Assembly: GCF_007474545.1 (NCBI RefSeq)
Contig: NZ_VKOG01000002.1
Coordinates: 496,001-560,000 of the forward strand
Source: Chryseobacterium binzhouense
GTDB lineage: Bacteria > Bacteroidota > Bacteroidia > Flavobacteriales > Weeksellaceae
Length of the DNA: 64,000 bases
Reading direction: 5' to 3'
Shown: piece by piece, positions 9,624-16,978 of the stretch
Position numbering within the stretch: position 1 is the first letter of the stretch
Layout of the letters: every line of letters begins with the position of its first letter
Translations under genes and position numbers: made by a program
The notes under the pieces: model-generated
Database searches by the model: none
Seen by the model: the letters and a program-made list of their open reading frames with translations, nothing else
What the model was told of the DNA's origin: nothing

Positions 9624-9631
9624 CAAATATA
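9624..9631 (-). promoter_or_regulatory. -7 promoter element of the efflux operon
   Basis: Minus strand reads TATATTTG, a full match to the Bacteroidetes TAnnTTTG element, immediately upstream of the first gene of the run ending at 405. No other strong element was seen before the TolC-like gene. Confidence 0.55.
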
Positions 9632-9682
9632 AATTTTTAATTAGTAAGGTCAAAAACATTAACAGAATTTATATGAAATACA

Positions 9683-10387
9683 TTATTGTGCAATCTTGTT
9701 TTTCACTTCCTGCTCTGTTGCAAAACCTAAATTATCCCAGACTAATTTATCGTTTTTATATAGCTTCAGGACCGGTAGTGCAGAAACATTCAGTTCTTTG
9801 CAGAGTTCTGTATTTGCATCTGCATCTATTCTTAAAATTTTCACCTTATCCGGCATTTCAGCAGCCATCTTTTTAAGGTAAGGCTCCATCTTTTTGCAGG
9901 GAGCGCACCACTCGGCATAAAAATCTACCAGAACGGGAGTATTGGTTTTCAACATTTCCTTATATTGGGCAAGACTAATTCCTGCAGCAGTTGATGCTTT
10001 GATCTCCGGAAGCTCAGCGTTCCTCCACTTCATCATCCCTCCCTGCATTTCATATACATTTTTAAAACCCATTTCCTGAAGTTTTGCAGCGGCGGCCGTA
10101 CTTCTGGGTCCGCTCATACAATACACAAATACAGGTTTATCCTTATCGAGCGCTTTTGCTTTCTCTGTGAAGTCATCTGCATTCCAGTCGATGTTCATTG
10201 CACTTTTAAGATGACCGTTACGAAATTCTCCAGGTGTTCTTACATCAACCAATTGTGCATCTTTGGTCTGGTCCAATTTTTTAGAAAATTCTTTGGCAGG
10301 AAGACTGCTCTCGCTTTTGTTACTCTGAGCTTTTCCGCATCCTGTAATTGCGATGAGAAAAAATACAACTATTAGGTTTTTATACAT
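9683..10387 (-). CDS. Rhodanese-thioredoxin fusion lipoprotein
   Basis: 234 residues. Lipobox ITGC (Cys17) places it at the periplasmic face. Residues ~33-125 are a rhodanese domain with active Cys90 in VYCMSGPRS; residues ~138-234 are a thioredoxin domain with WCAPCKK (Cys161, Cys164) and cis-Pro in ALPVLKL. The two domains would let a rhodanese-bound persulfide be released by the attached thioredoxin. It starts 1 base after the stop of the thioredoxin gene and ends the six-gene sulfur operon. Confidence 0.88.
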   Translation of the reverse strand: MYKNLIVVFFLIAITGCGKAQSNKSESSLPAKEFSKKLDQTKDAQLVDVRTPGEFRNGHLKSAMNIDWNADDFTEKAKALDKDKPVFVYCMSGPRSTAAAAKLQEMGFKNVYEMQGGMMKWRNAELPEIKASTAAGISLAQYKEMLKTNTPVLVDFYAEWCAPCKKMEPYLKKMAAEMPDKVKILRIDADANTELCKELNVSALPVLKLYKNDKLVWDNLGFATEQEVKNKIAQ

Positions 10388-10388
10388 T

Positions 10389-10694
10389 TTAAAGGTTTTG
10401 CTTGATTAATCTTTCCAGTTCATCCGCCTGAAAAACACCGGATTGTTTCCATTTTACTTCTCCATTTTTGAAGATCATCAAAGTAGGAACACTTCGGATT
10501 CCGAACTGCGCTGCTACTGCCTGATTTTTATCGATGTCAATTTTAACAATGCTTGCTGCATCACCAATATTCTTTTTGAGATCCTGAAGAATAGGCGCCT
10601 GCATTTTGCATGGACCGCACCATTCTGCGAAGAAATCTACCAATACGGGTTTCTCCTGACTGATTAGTTCCTGAAATTTATTCATTTTACTCAA
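10389..10694 (-). CDS. Thioredoxin
   Basis: 101 residues, cytoplasmic, single thioredoxin fold. Motif AEWCGPCK and cis-Pro in VPTLMIF are both intact. It lies 3 bases after the DUF2892 gene and 1 base before the rhodanese-thioredoxin gene. In this operon it probably reduces rhodanese or MBL-protein persulfides. It is distinct from the housekeeping thioredoxin at 18769-19086. Confidence 0.92.
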   Translation of the reverse strand: MSKMNKFQELISQEKPVLVDFFAEWCGPCKMQAPILQDLKKNIGDAASIVKIDIDKNQAVAAQFGIRSVPTLMIFKNGEVKWKQSGVFQADELERLIKQNL

Positions 10695-10697
10695 TTT

Positions 10698-10931
10698 TTA
10701 TATAATTTCCTCGTAATGTACTTCATCATTGCTGTTTTTTAAATCACGAGTCGGCATCGAACAGTTTCCTGTTGTACAACAGCCTAGATTCAATAATGGC
10801 ATTGCAACAAAAATTGCTCCAATAGCCGCCAGCAACCACATTCCTGATTGTATCGATTCCACCATAAGAAAAATTCCCATTGCCAAACGAAGCATTCGTA
10901 CAAAGTTCCATTTTTTCAATAAATTATTCAT
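10698..10931 (-). CDS. DUF2892 (YgaP-like membrane domain) protein
   Basis: 77 residues from the ATG at 10931 (MNNLLKKWNF). An upstream in-frame start at 11000 would overlap the methyltransferase gene by more than 60 bases and is rejected. Residues ~10-50 match the short two-helix DUF2892 domain (RLAMGIFLMVESIQSGMWLLAAIGAIFVAMPLLNLGCC), which in E. coli YgaP is fused to a rhodanese. Here it is a free protein ending with CCTTGNC; the three cysteines on the membrane side could carry sulfur (inference). Confidence 0.78.
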   Translation of the reverse strand: MNNLLKKWNFVRMLRLAMGIFLMVESIQSGMWLLAAIGAIFVAMPLLNLGCCTTGNCSMPTRDLKNSNDEVHYEEII

Positions 10932-10938
10932 ACTTTCT

Positions 10939-11550
10939 CTATTTTTTTGTACCAAATAAACGCACAACCGATGCTTTTCCCTGATGATAAGGACCTTCAT
11001 TCAGTACAGTTTCGGATATAAATGCTTCCTGAAAATCAAAATCGAAAAAATCAGTTTTCAAATCTTCTATATCATAAAGCATTTCCGAATCTTTCGGTCC
11101 TCCTGCTTTTGGATTTTCTTTCTGAAACACGGAATGGTCTTTACTAAATCCTTCCAGAATAATCTTTCCACCTTTCCTGACAAGCGAAGAAAATTGCCTG
11201 TGCAGATCACGTCTCATTTTTTCAGGAAAATGGGCAAATATCATTACCAATAGGTCAAAACTCCCGTTTTCATAGTTGATTTGATCCGCCGAAACCGAAT
11301 TATAAGTAATGGTGACCGAATTTTTATCCGCAAGTCGCTCAGCTTTCTTTTTGCCTTCTTCACTCTGGTCGAAAGCATCGACTTCAAAACCTTTCGTCGC
11401 GGCAAAAACAGCATTTCTGCCTTCTCCTTCAGCGGGAAAAATTGCTTTCCCCAGTTTAAGTCCAGCCAATTTTTCTGCAAAATACACGTTGGGCTGATCG
11501 CCGTAAACGAAATCAGATTGCCTGTATCGTTCGTTCCAGAGGTCTTTCAT
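10939..11550 (-). CDS. Class I SAM-dependent methyltransferase (TehB-like)
   Basis: 203 residues. Begins KDLWNERYRQSDFVYGDQPN, the usual start of TehB/thiopurine-type methyltransferases. The SAM site is degenerate (FPAEGEGRNAVFAA) but the acidic loop FEVDAFDQSEEG and the motif FDLLVMIFAHFP are present. In sulfur clusters this family may methylate sulfide, thiols or chalcogen oxyanions; the substrate here is inferred. Its ATG overlaps the rhodanese gene stop. Confidence 0.82.
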   Translation of the reverse strand: MKDLWNERYRQSDFVYGDQPNVYFAEKLAGLKLGKAIFPAEGEGRNAVFAATKGFEVDAFDQSEEGKKKAERLADKNSVTITYNSVSADQINYENGSFDLLVMIFAHFPEKMRRDLHRQFSSLVRKGGKIILEGFSKDHSVFQKENPKAGGPKDSEMLYDIEDLKTDFFDFDFQEAFISETVLNEGPYHQGKASVVRLFGTKK

Positions 11551-11864
11551 TATTTTTCGATTAGTTTAATCATATTTTTTAGGCTTCCGCCATTAAAAAT
11601 TTTAGCAAGTCCGTTTCGCTCTAAAGTACCTTTTGCTATTGCACTTCGGGTTCCACTTTTACAAAAAACAATGATATTTTCCTTGTTTTTGAATTCTGAG
11701 AGTTGGTCTTTAATCATTCTCAGAGGAATGTTCACAGCTCCTTCTGCACTTCCTGAAGCAAATTCTCCGGGAGTTCTCACATCAACTAAAAAAGCACCTT
11801 CATCCAAAGCTTTTATCACAGCAGAATTATCCTTTTTGCCAAATAACAATGATAGTAAATCCAT
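11550..11864 (-). CDS. Single-domain rhodanese
   Basis: 104 residues. Rhodanese fold with VDVRTPGEFASGSAEGAVNIPL and the active loop CKSGTRS (Cys68). It lies 1 base downstream of the MBL-rhodanese gene and shares a base with the methyltransferase start. Transfers sulfane sulfur between thiosulfate or persulfide and acceptors such as thioredoxin; physiological partner inferred from the operon. Confidence 0.88.
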   Translation of the reverse strand: MDLLSLLFGKKDNSAVIKALDEGAFLVDVRTPGEFASGSAEGAVNIPLRMIKDQLSEFKNKENIIVFCKSGTRSAIAKGTLERNGLAKIFNGGSLKNMIKLIEK

Positions 11865-11865
11865 T

Positions 11866-13257
11866 TTATTTCTTTACAGGGTTAGCTTTTTCTGTCCATT
11901 CCTTCATTCCGCCTGAAAAATTTTTCACATTCACAAATCCATTTTTTTTCAGCAGTGAATATGCAATGGTGGCTCTATCACCGCTTTGGCAATGAATGAC
12001 CACCGGCTTACTACTGGATATCTCGTCAAGATTATCTTCCAATGTTCCTACAAAAACATTTTCGGCATTTTCGATATGTGCAGTTTCGTATTCCGTTTGA
12101 TTTCTTACATCTACTACCTGAATGTCATCTCTGTTCAGATATGATCTAAATTCTTCAATTCCTACAACGTCAGCGGTTTGGAGATCTAAGCCTAAATTTT
12201 CAACTGTAACGATATATCCCAACATTTGATCCATCCCGATTCTCATTAATTTCCGTGTAAGATCGTCCATTTTTTCTTCCGGAGCGATCAGAATGAAAGG
12301 TTCCGAGTAATCTACGAGCCATCCCACCCAAGTGGAAAAAGAATTATTCCCCTGAATATTAATACTGCTTGGAATAAATCCGTCAGCAAAATCTTCTTTG
12401 TTTCTCGTATCAATTATTTTAACGCCATTATGGTAAGCCTCCAAAAACACACCTTTGGAAAGTTTCTTATGTTTGGGAACTTCCGTCAATAAAGGCCTTT
12501 CCACTTTATTAAGCTTCTTCATCATTGCGAAATATTTTGGAGGTTCCGGCTGCCCTTCCAGCAGATAGTCTACAAAACCGTCCTCATCTTCGTCGTACTG
12601 GAAAGCCCAATTGGTTATCTTTTCGTAACCTACCGTAGAACTTGGAACTGCTCCCAAAGATTTTCCGCAAGCGGAACCAGCACCGTGGCCTGGCCAGACC
12701 TGGATAAACTCCGGCAGTTTAGTGAAATCCCTGACAGAATGAAACATTTCTTTCGCACCATCTTCCTGATTACCGACAATTCCGGCAGCCTTCTCCAACA
12801 GATCAGGTCTTCCTATGTCGCCAACAAAGATAAAGTCGCCTGTAAAGATCATTACCGGTTCGTCAGTAGCAGGATGGTCAGTCAAAAGAAAACTAACACT
12901 TTCAGGTGTATGTCCTGGTGTATGAATTACTTTTAGGCTAAGATTTCCAACAGTAATAATATCTCCGTCGGTTACACCAATATGCGGAAACTCATATTGC
13001 CAGTCCTCACCACCTTCATCCGAAAGATACATTTTAGCTCCGGTAACTTCCGCAAGTTCTCTGGAACCTGACAAGAAATCGGCATGAATATGGGTTTCTG
13101 CAATATGTGTGATCTTCAGATTGTTTTCATTGGCAACCTGTAGATAGGTATCAATATCTCTTTTGGCGTCTATTACGATGGCTTCGCCTTTCGCCTGACA
13201 ACCGATTAAATAACTGGCCTGCGCAAGGCTCTTATCGTAAATATGCTGAAAAAACAT
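11866..13257 (-). CDS. MBL-fold/rhodanese protein (persulfide dioxygenase-like)
   Basis: 463 residues. Residues 1-~240 are a metallo-beta-lactamase fold of the ETHE1/CstB type: THIHADFLSG, HTPGHTPES, FTGDFIFVGDIGRPD and WPGHG give the iron ligands. A first rhodanese-like domain (~265-350) has no cysteine in its loop and is probably structural; the second (~365-455) has the active Cys423 in CQSGDRA. This layout matches CstB-like enzymes that oxidise persulfides. First gene of the six-gene operon, with a predicted Crp-type site upstream. Confidence 0.88.
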   Translation of the reverse strand: MFFQHIYDKSLAQASYLIGCQAKGEAIVIDAKRDIDTYLQVANENNLKITHIAETHIHADFLSGSRELAEVTGAKMYLSDEGGEDWQYEFPHIGVTDGDIITVGNLSLKVIHTPGHTPESVSFLLTDHPATDEPVMIFTGDFIFVGDIGRPDLLEKAAGIVGNQEDGAKEMFHSVRDFTKLPEFIQVWPGHGAGSACGKSLGAVPSSTVGYEKITNWAFQYDEDEDGFVDYLLEGQPEPPKYFAMMKKLNKVERPLLTEVPKHKKLSKGVFLEAYHNGVKIIDTRNKEDFADGFIPSSINIQGNNSFSTWVGWLVDYSEPFILIAPEEKMDDLTRKLMRIGMDQMLGYIVTVENLGLDLQTADVVGIEEFRSYLNRDDIQVVDVRNQTEYETAHIENAENVFVGTLEDNLDEISSSKPVVIHCQSGDRATIAYSLLKKNGFVNVKNFSGGMKEWTEKANPVKK

Positions 13258-13298
13258 CCATTAATTTTTTAAAGGTTAAACTTTTAATTTTTATAGTA

Positions 13299-13347
13299 CA
13301 AATTTCAGTGTTTGTAAATTGCCATACCGCTACTTTTGTTACATAAG
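13299..13347 (-). promoter_or_regulatory. Operator A and promoter of the persulfide operon
   Basis: Minus strand has TGTAACAAAAGTAGCG within 13327-13343 and a degenerate -7 element ending in TTTG whose G is at 13299. The operator reads as TGTAA-N6-TAGCG, a CRP-type spacing with a good left half and a poor right half; its centre is 36.5 bases upstream of that G. The same distance is found at two other genes (14732/14768.5 and 15687/15723.5). Confidence 0.65.
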
Positions 13348-13596
13348 TTAATTTTTTTTAATCTATCAGTCGTCACTCTACTAAGATAACTATAATTGTT
13401 TTCTGATAGATCGTTTCCTGATCGGTATCCTCTATATTAGTTTTTAATATACAAATTAGTGAACGAATGCTACCCCTATTACCTAATACGTCAGGATGTG
13501 ACCTATTTGTCTGAAAATAATTTGATGATCTGATAATAAAGCAAGAAATACAGATCATCAACAGTGATAAACAAGACATATCCCTGAATAAAAAAA

Positions 13597-13624
13597 GAGA
13601 CTGCATCCAAGCCGAACCAGTCTC
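13597..13624 (-). terminator. Terminator of the YeeE/YedE operon
   Basis: Minus strand forms GAGACTG...CAGTCTC (7 bp) with a 14-base loop followed by a run of seven T, 30 bases after the stop of the second YeeE/YedE gene. Confidence 0.65.
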
Positions 13625-13653
13625 AAAGAATTAGATTTTTACTGAAAAATATA

Positions 13654-14136
13654 TTAGTGGGGTAATTTATCCCTCAAATATCCATAGACCCAGGTTCCTA
13701 AAATAGCACTGATTAAAGTAACGACAACTGCCAATGCTCCCGTTCCGATCTGTGCAAAAAGGGGTCCCGGGCAAGCCCCTGTAATCGCCCAGCCAAAACC
13801 GAAAATCAATCCGCCATAGATCTGCCCTTTGTTAAATTTCTTCGGTGCAATTGAAATCTTTTCCCCATAAATTGTTTCGATGTTGAATTTCTTAATAATA
13901 AACACTGAAATCATTCCTGTAAGAACTGCACTACCGATTACGCCGTACATAAAAAACGACTGCAAACGGAACATCTCCTGAATCCTGAACCAGCTGATGA
14001 TCTCTGCTTTTACAAAAACAATTCCGAATGCTACTCCCACAAAAAGGTACTTCAGATTGTAATACCATTTTTGAGTCAAATAGCTTTGTGTTGCGCCAAC
14101 GCTGTCCTGTGGACTTAAATCTTTTTCTTTTGTCAT
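13654..14136 (-). CDS. YeeE/YedE-family (DUF6691-like) half-transporter
   Basis: 160 residues, about four membrane segments. The key element is TGACPGPLFAQIGTG, the Cys-containing half-motif of YeeE/YedE (TsuA) thiosulfate transporters. Full-length YeeE has about 350 residues; here the protein is split into two genes, this one giving the second half. It follows the other half by 11 bases. Together they likely import thiosulfate or a related sulfur species. Confidence 0.85.
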   Translation of the reverse strand: MTKEKDLSPQDSVGATQSYLTQKWYYNLKYLFVGVAFGIVFVKAEIISWFRIQEMFRLQSFFMYGVIGSAVLTGMISVFIIKKFNIETIYGEKISIAPKKFNKGQIYGGLIFGFGWAITGACPGPLFAQIGTGALAVVVTLISAILGTWVYGYLRDKLPH

Positions 14137-14147
14137 CTTATTTCAAA

Positions 14148-14711
14148 TTAAAGTGAAAGAATAATCGGCAAAATCACATTCGCCATTAAAAAACCTCCTG
14201 CCATAAAACAAATGGTTGCAATGAGTGATGGCAACTGTAAATTTGACAATCCCATAATAGCATGTCCACTGGTGCAACCACCCGCATAGCGTGTTCCGAA
14301 ACCTACCAGAAATCCACCGACAACCATTGTGATGAAACCTTTTAAAGTTAACAGACTGGCAAAATTCATTAACTGAACTGGAACGAGATTGCTGTAATCG
14401 GTAATTCCGTACGTTGCTAACTCAGCTTTTAAGTTGGGATTGACAGAGATTTCTCCCGGATTCATCAGCCACTGGGAAGCAATGATTCCACCTAGTACAA
14501 TTCCGAAGACGAAAAACAAATTCCAGAGTTCTTTTTTCCAGTCGTATTTGAAAAAATTAATGTTGGCAGGAATACACGCTGCGCAAATATGCCTTAAAGA
14601 GGAACTGATTCCAAAAGATTTGTTGCCCACTATCAGCAAAGCCGGAACTGTAAGCCCTATTAACGGACCCGCTATATACCACGGCCAGGGTTGTTTTATA
14701 ACTTCTATCAT
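14148..14711 (-). CDS. YeeE/YedE-family half-transporter
   Basis: 187 residues, about five membrane segments. It carries AGGCTSGHAIMGLSNL, the conserved Cys/Gly motif of YeeE/YedE thiosulfate carriers. It starts MIEVIKQPWPWYIAGPLIGL, as is usual for Bacteroidetes first-half proteins. Promoter with an exact -7 element and a Crp-type site lies directly upstream. Expected partner: the 160-residue protein encoded next. Confidence 0.87.
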   Translation of the reverse strand: MIEVIKQPWPWYIAGPLIGLTVPALLIVGNKSFGISSSLRHICAACIPANINFFKYDWKKELWNLFFVFGIVLGGIIASQWLMNPGEISVNPNLKAELATYGITDYSNLVPVQLMNFASLLTLKGFITMVVGGFLVGFGTRYAGGCTSGHAIMGLSNLQLPSLIATICFMAGGFLMANVILPIILSL

Positions 14712-14731
14712 TGTACTTAATTAATTTATTT

Positions 14732-14776
14732 CAAAATTATATCTTTAGGATTACTATTACGGTTACTTTTGTTACA
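14732..14776 (-). promoter_or_regulatory. Operator B and promoter of the YeeE/YedE pair
   Basis: Minus strand: TGTAACAAAAGTAACC (14761-14776), then a perfect -7 element TAATTTTG (14732-14739), then a leader of about 16 bases to the ATG at 14711. The operator centre lies 36.5 bases upstream of the last G of the -7 element, placing it near -41.5 if transcription starts 5 bases after the G. Confidence 0.7.
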
Positions 14777-14873
14777 GAAGAGTTATTATTTCTTTTTCGC
14801 TCTATTGCAAAAAATAACGAAGATGGATGTATTAATTCTTTGCCAAAATTATACTGCAAAAGTCGCTTAACAG

Positions 14874-15668
14874 TTACAAGAAAATTTCTCTTACGATGAT
14901 GAAAATTCCCATTGTTAGAATGAACCAGCCGAAAGCAGGTTTGAGTTTTCCACCGTCTATTTTTTTTGACAATTGTGCCCCTATGATAATCCCTAATATA
15001 GAGATGGATGAGACCGTTGCAAGTAGTTTCCAGTTGATGGGAACATTATGCATTGAAGTAAAAAATCCAATAAGGGAATTGAGGGAAATGATGACGAGCG
15101 AGGTACCGATGGCCACCTTCATTGGGGTTTTTAGGAGATTGACGAGTGCTGGAATAATCATAAAGCCCCCACCCGCACCGACCAAACCAGTCAACACCCC
15201 AACTGCAGAACCTTCTCCCAATACTAAAAGAGTGCTGTTTTTATCGGAATGAATGGTTTGTATTTGCAGTGCTTCGCTTTTATAAATCATTTTATAGGAA
15301 GCGAGGATCATTAATACTGCAAAAATCAGAAGTAATAAGATATCTTTGGTCACCACCAAAGTACTGATTGTAAAAACCTCATCGGGAATCAGTGGCAAAA
15401 TAAGATTTCTGGTCAAAAAAATAGAAATTATTGACGGAATGCCAAAAACCAAAGCGGTTTTCATATTGACCAGCCCTTTTTTAAAATAGGAAACTGAACC
15501 TACCACACTGCTGATTCCAACTATGAAAAGTGAATATTCTGTGGCTACGAAGGCATCTATACCAAAGAGATATACTAAGACAGGCACAGTAAGAATACTT
15601 CCCCCTCCTCCTATCAGCCCTAAGGAAATACCAATAAATATTGCGGCAATGTATCCGAAAATTTCCAT
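14874..15668 (-). CDS. TauE/SafE-family sulfite/sulfur-anion exporter
   Basis: 264 residues from the ATG at 15668 (MEIFGYIAAIFIGISLGLIGGGGS). An in-frame TTG at 15689 overlaps the presumed -7 region and is rejected. Eight hydrophobic segments; both GLIGGGGS and GLVGAGGGF repeats of the TauE/SafE family are present. Predicted to export sulfite or other sulfur anions formed by the persulfide pathway. Own promoter and operator; it is followed by a 160-base gap to the YeeE genes. Confidence 0.88.
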   Translation of the reverse strand: MEIFGYIAAIFIGISLGLIGGGGSILTVPVLVYLFGIDAFVATEYSLFIVGISSVVGSVSYFKKGLVNMKTALVFGIPSIISIFLTRNLILPLIPDEVFTISTLVVTKDILLLLIFAVLMILASYKMIYKSEALQIQTIHSDKNSTLLVLGEGSAVGVLTGLVGAGGGFMIIPALVNLLKTPMKVAIGTSLVIISLNSLIGFFTSMHNVPINWKLLATVSSISILGIIIGAQLSKKIDGGKLKPAFGWFILTMGIFIIVREIFL

Positions 15669-15686
15669 CTCTTTACTTTTATATGA

Positions 15687-15735
15687 CAAAAATGGATATT
15701 TCGTGTTTACTGCACCGCTACTTTTGTTACATAAG
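15687..15735 (-). promoter_or_regulatory. Operator C and promoter of the TauE/SafE gene
   Basis: Minus strand shows the same TGTAACAAAAGTAGCG as operator A within 15716-15731, and a near-consensus -7 element (CATTTTTG, 15687-15694). The spacing between operator centre and final G of the -7 element is again 36.5 bases. The site lies between the exporter gene and the Crp/Fnr gene, so the regulator and its proposed target are adjacent. Confidence 0.65.
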
Positions 15736-15741
15736 AAAATT

Positions 15742-16374
15742 TTAATTCAGATCTGAAACAATAATTTTGTTTCTTCCCAATTTCACTTTTCCAGAATCTT
15801 CCAATTGCTTTAGAAGTCGGGAAACAACAACTCTTGCTGTTCCAAGTTCATTCGCAAGTTGCTCGTGAGTAACGACTATAGTATTTGAATTTGCTATTTC
15901 TGCTTTTTTAGTAAGAAGATTTAGTAGTCGCTCATCTACCTTTTTAAAAGCTATAGCATTAATAATATCCAGTAATTCTTCAAAGCGTTTGTGATATAGT
16001 CTGAAAATATAGTCCAGCCATTCCGGATATTCTTTGATAAAGAGCGACACCTTTTCTACAGGTAAGAAAAGTATTTCGGAATCTTCTTCAACTTCTGCCT
16101 TTACAATACTCTTTTCATTATGCATTCCACCAAGAAAAGACATAATGCAGCTTTCACCTGCTTTAATATAGTATAATAATATTTCTCTTCCATCTTCTTC
16201 CGTTCGTATTACTTTCAACAATCCCTTCATTACAATTGGTATAGAGCGGATCGAAGCATTTTCATCTAGAATGATTTCACCTTCCCGGTAGGTTTTTAGA
16301 TTACCATTTTGGTAAAGCTTATCAAGTAATTCCTGTGAAGAAATGACATCGGAAGAAAATGCAGTATGTTCCAT
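15742..16374 (-). CDS. Crp/Fnr-family transcriptional regulator
   Basis: 210 residues. N-terminal cyclic-nucleotide-binding-type beta-barrel (~20-120), a dimer helix, and a C-terminal winged helix with VTHEQLANELGTARVVVSRLLKQLEDSGKV. It lacks the N-terminal cysteine cluster of FNR; its only cysteine is in GESCIMSF, on the sensor domain. It is the likely activator for the three operators at 13336, 14769 and 15724, given adjacency and the CRP-like geometry. The -7 element is only 2 bases before the ATG (see findings). Confidence 0.9.
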   Translation of the reverse strand: MEHTAFSSDVISSQELLDKLYQNGNLKTYREGEIILDENASIRSIPIVMKGLLKVIRTEEDGREILLYYIKAGESCIMSFLGGMHNEKSIVKAEVEEDSEILFLPVEKVSLFIKEYPEWLDYIFRLYHKRFEELLDIINAIAFKKVDERLLNLLTKKAEIANSNTIVVTHEQLANELGTARVVVSRLLKQLEDSGKVKLGRNKIIVSDLN

Positions 16375-16376
16375 TG

Positions 16377-16384
16377 CAAAAATA
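16377..16384 (-). promoter_or_regulatory. Possible -7 element of the Crp/Fnr gene
   Basis: Minus strand TATTTTTG matches TAnnTTTG, but only CA separates it from the ATG at 16374. Either the mRNA is essentially leaderless, or the true promoter is further upstream. Confidence 0.4.
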
Positions 16385-16498
16385 TTTCATCTAATATAAT
16401 GTAATTCTTCTGAATGTAAACCGTCAATATGTAACCTAGAACATTTTATCTTGTTGCAAATTGCTAATCGATAAAAAATCTATTTCAAACTTAATTTG

Positions 16499-16506
16499 TA
16501 AATTTG
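16499..16506 (+). promoter_or_regulatory. -7 promoter element of the DUF202 gene
   Basis: TAAATTTG, a full TAnnTTTG match, 41 bases before the ATG at 16548. No clear -33 TTTG at the usual distance. Confidence 0.45.
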
Positions 16507-16547
16507 GTATTGTTAGCTATTGTGGGCAAGATAAATTTTAATAAGAT

Positions 16548-16928
16548 ATGAATAAAGATAAACCTAATCATACCAGTGAACATTTGGCAAATGAAAGAAC
16601 ATTTCTTGCGTGGATGCGAACATCGATAGCATTGATGGGTTTCGGATTCGTATTAGTTAAATTTTCCTTATTTCTTAAGCAGATATCTTTAGTTGCAGAA
16701 GCTAAAAACATAGTTCACTTTCAAAATGGACATTCCAGTCTTGTAGGGATTATAATTGTAATTGTTGGAGCTATAGTTTTATTATTTTCATATATTAACT
16801 ACTACAATAACAAAAAACGTATTAATAATAATACATTTTACGAGAACAACATTTTCTTGCTCATAGTCACCATTGTTTTATTTTTGCTGAGCATTTTTTT
16901 AATACATTATCTATTAAATAACATATAA
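16548..16928 (+). CDS. DUF202 (YidH-family) membrane protein
   Basis: 126 residues. N-terminal [28 protein letters not shown] is the signature of the DUF202/YidH family; three membrane segments follow the pattern ~26-46, ~64-84 and ~100-122. Function unknown in the family. The only plus-strand gene in the left 36 kb apart from the edge fragment, divergent from the Crp/Fnr gene. Confidence 0.85.
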   Translation: MNKDKPNHTSEHLANERTFLAWMRTSIALMGFGFVLVKFSLFLKQISLVAEAKNIVHFQNGHSSLVGIIIVIVGAIVLLFSYINYYNNKKRINNNTFYENNIFLLIVTIVLFLLSIFLIHYLLNNI

Positions 16929-16978
16929 ATGATACTCACAGATTTCAATTAATTAGCTATTATAAATCAATAAAAATC

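Larger units (their letters stand above)
13258..13653. other. Intergenic region holding an operon promoter and a terminator
   Basis: 396 bases without a supported gene. The right end (13597-13624) is the terminator of the YeeE/YedE pair; the left end (13299-13347) is the promoter/operator of the sulfur operon. Nothing was recognised between about 13350 and 13590. A 77-codon frame there has no start signal or family features. Confidence 0.6.

Noticed and set aside
13373-13606. 77-codon minus-strand frame in the gap before the YeeE/YedE genes
   Set aside because: Overlaps the terminator at 13597, low complexity, no start signal and no family.
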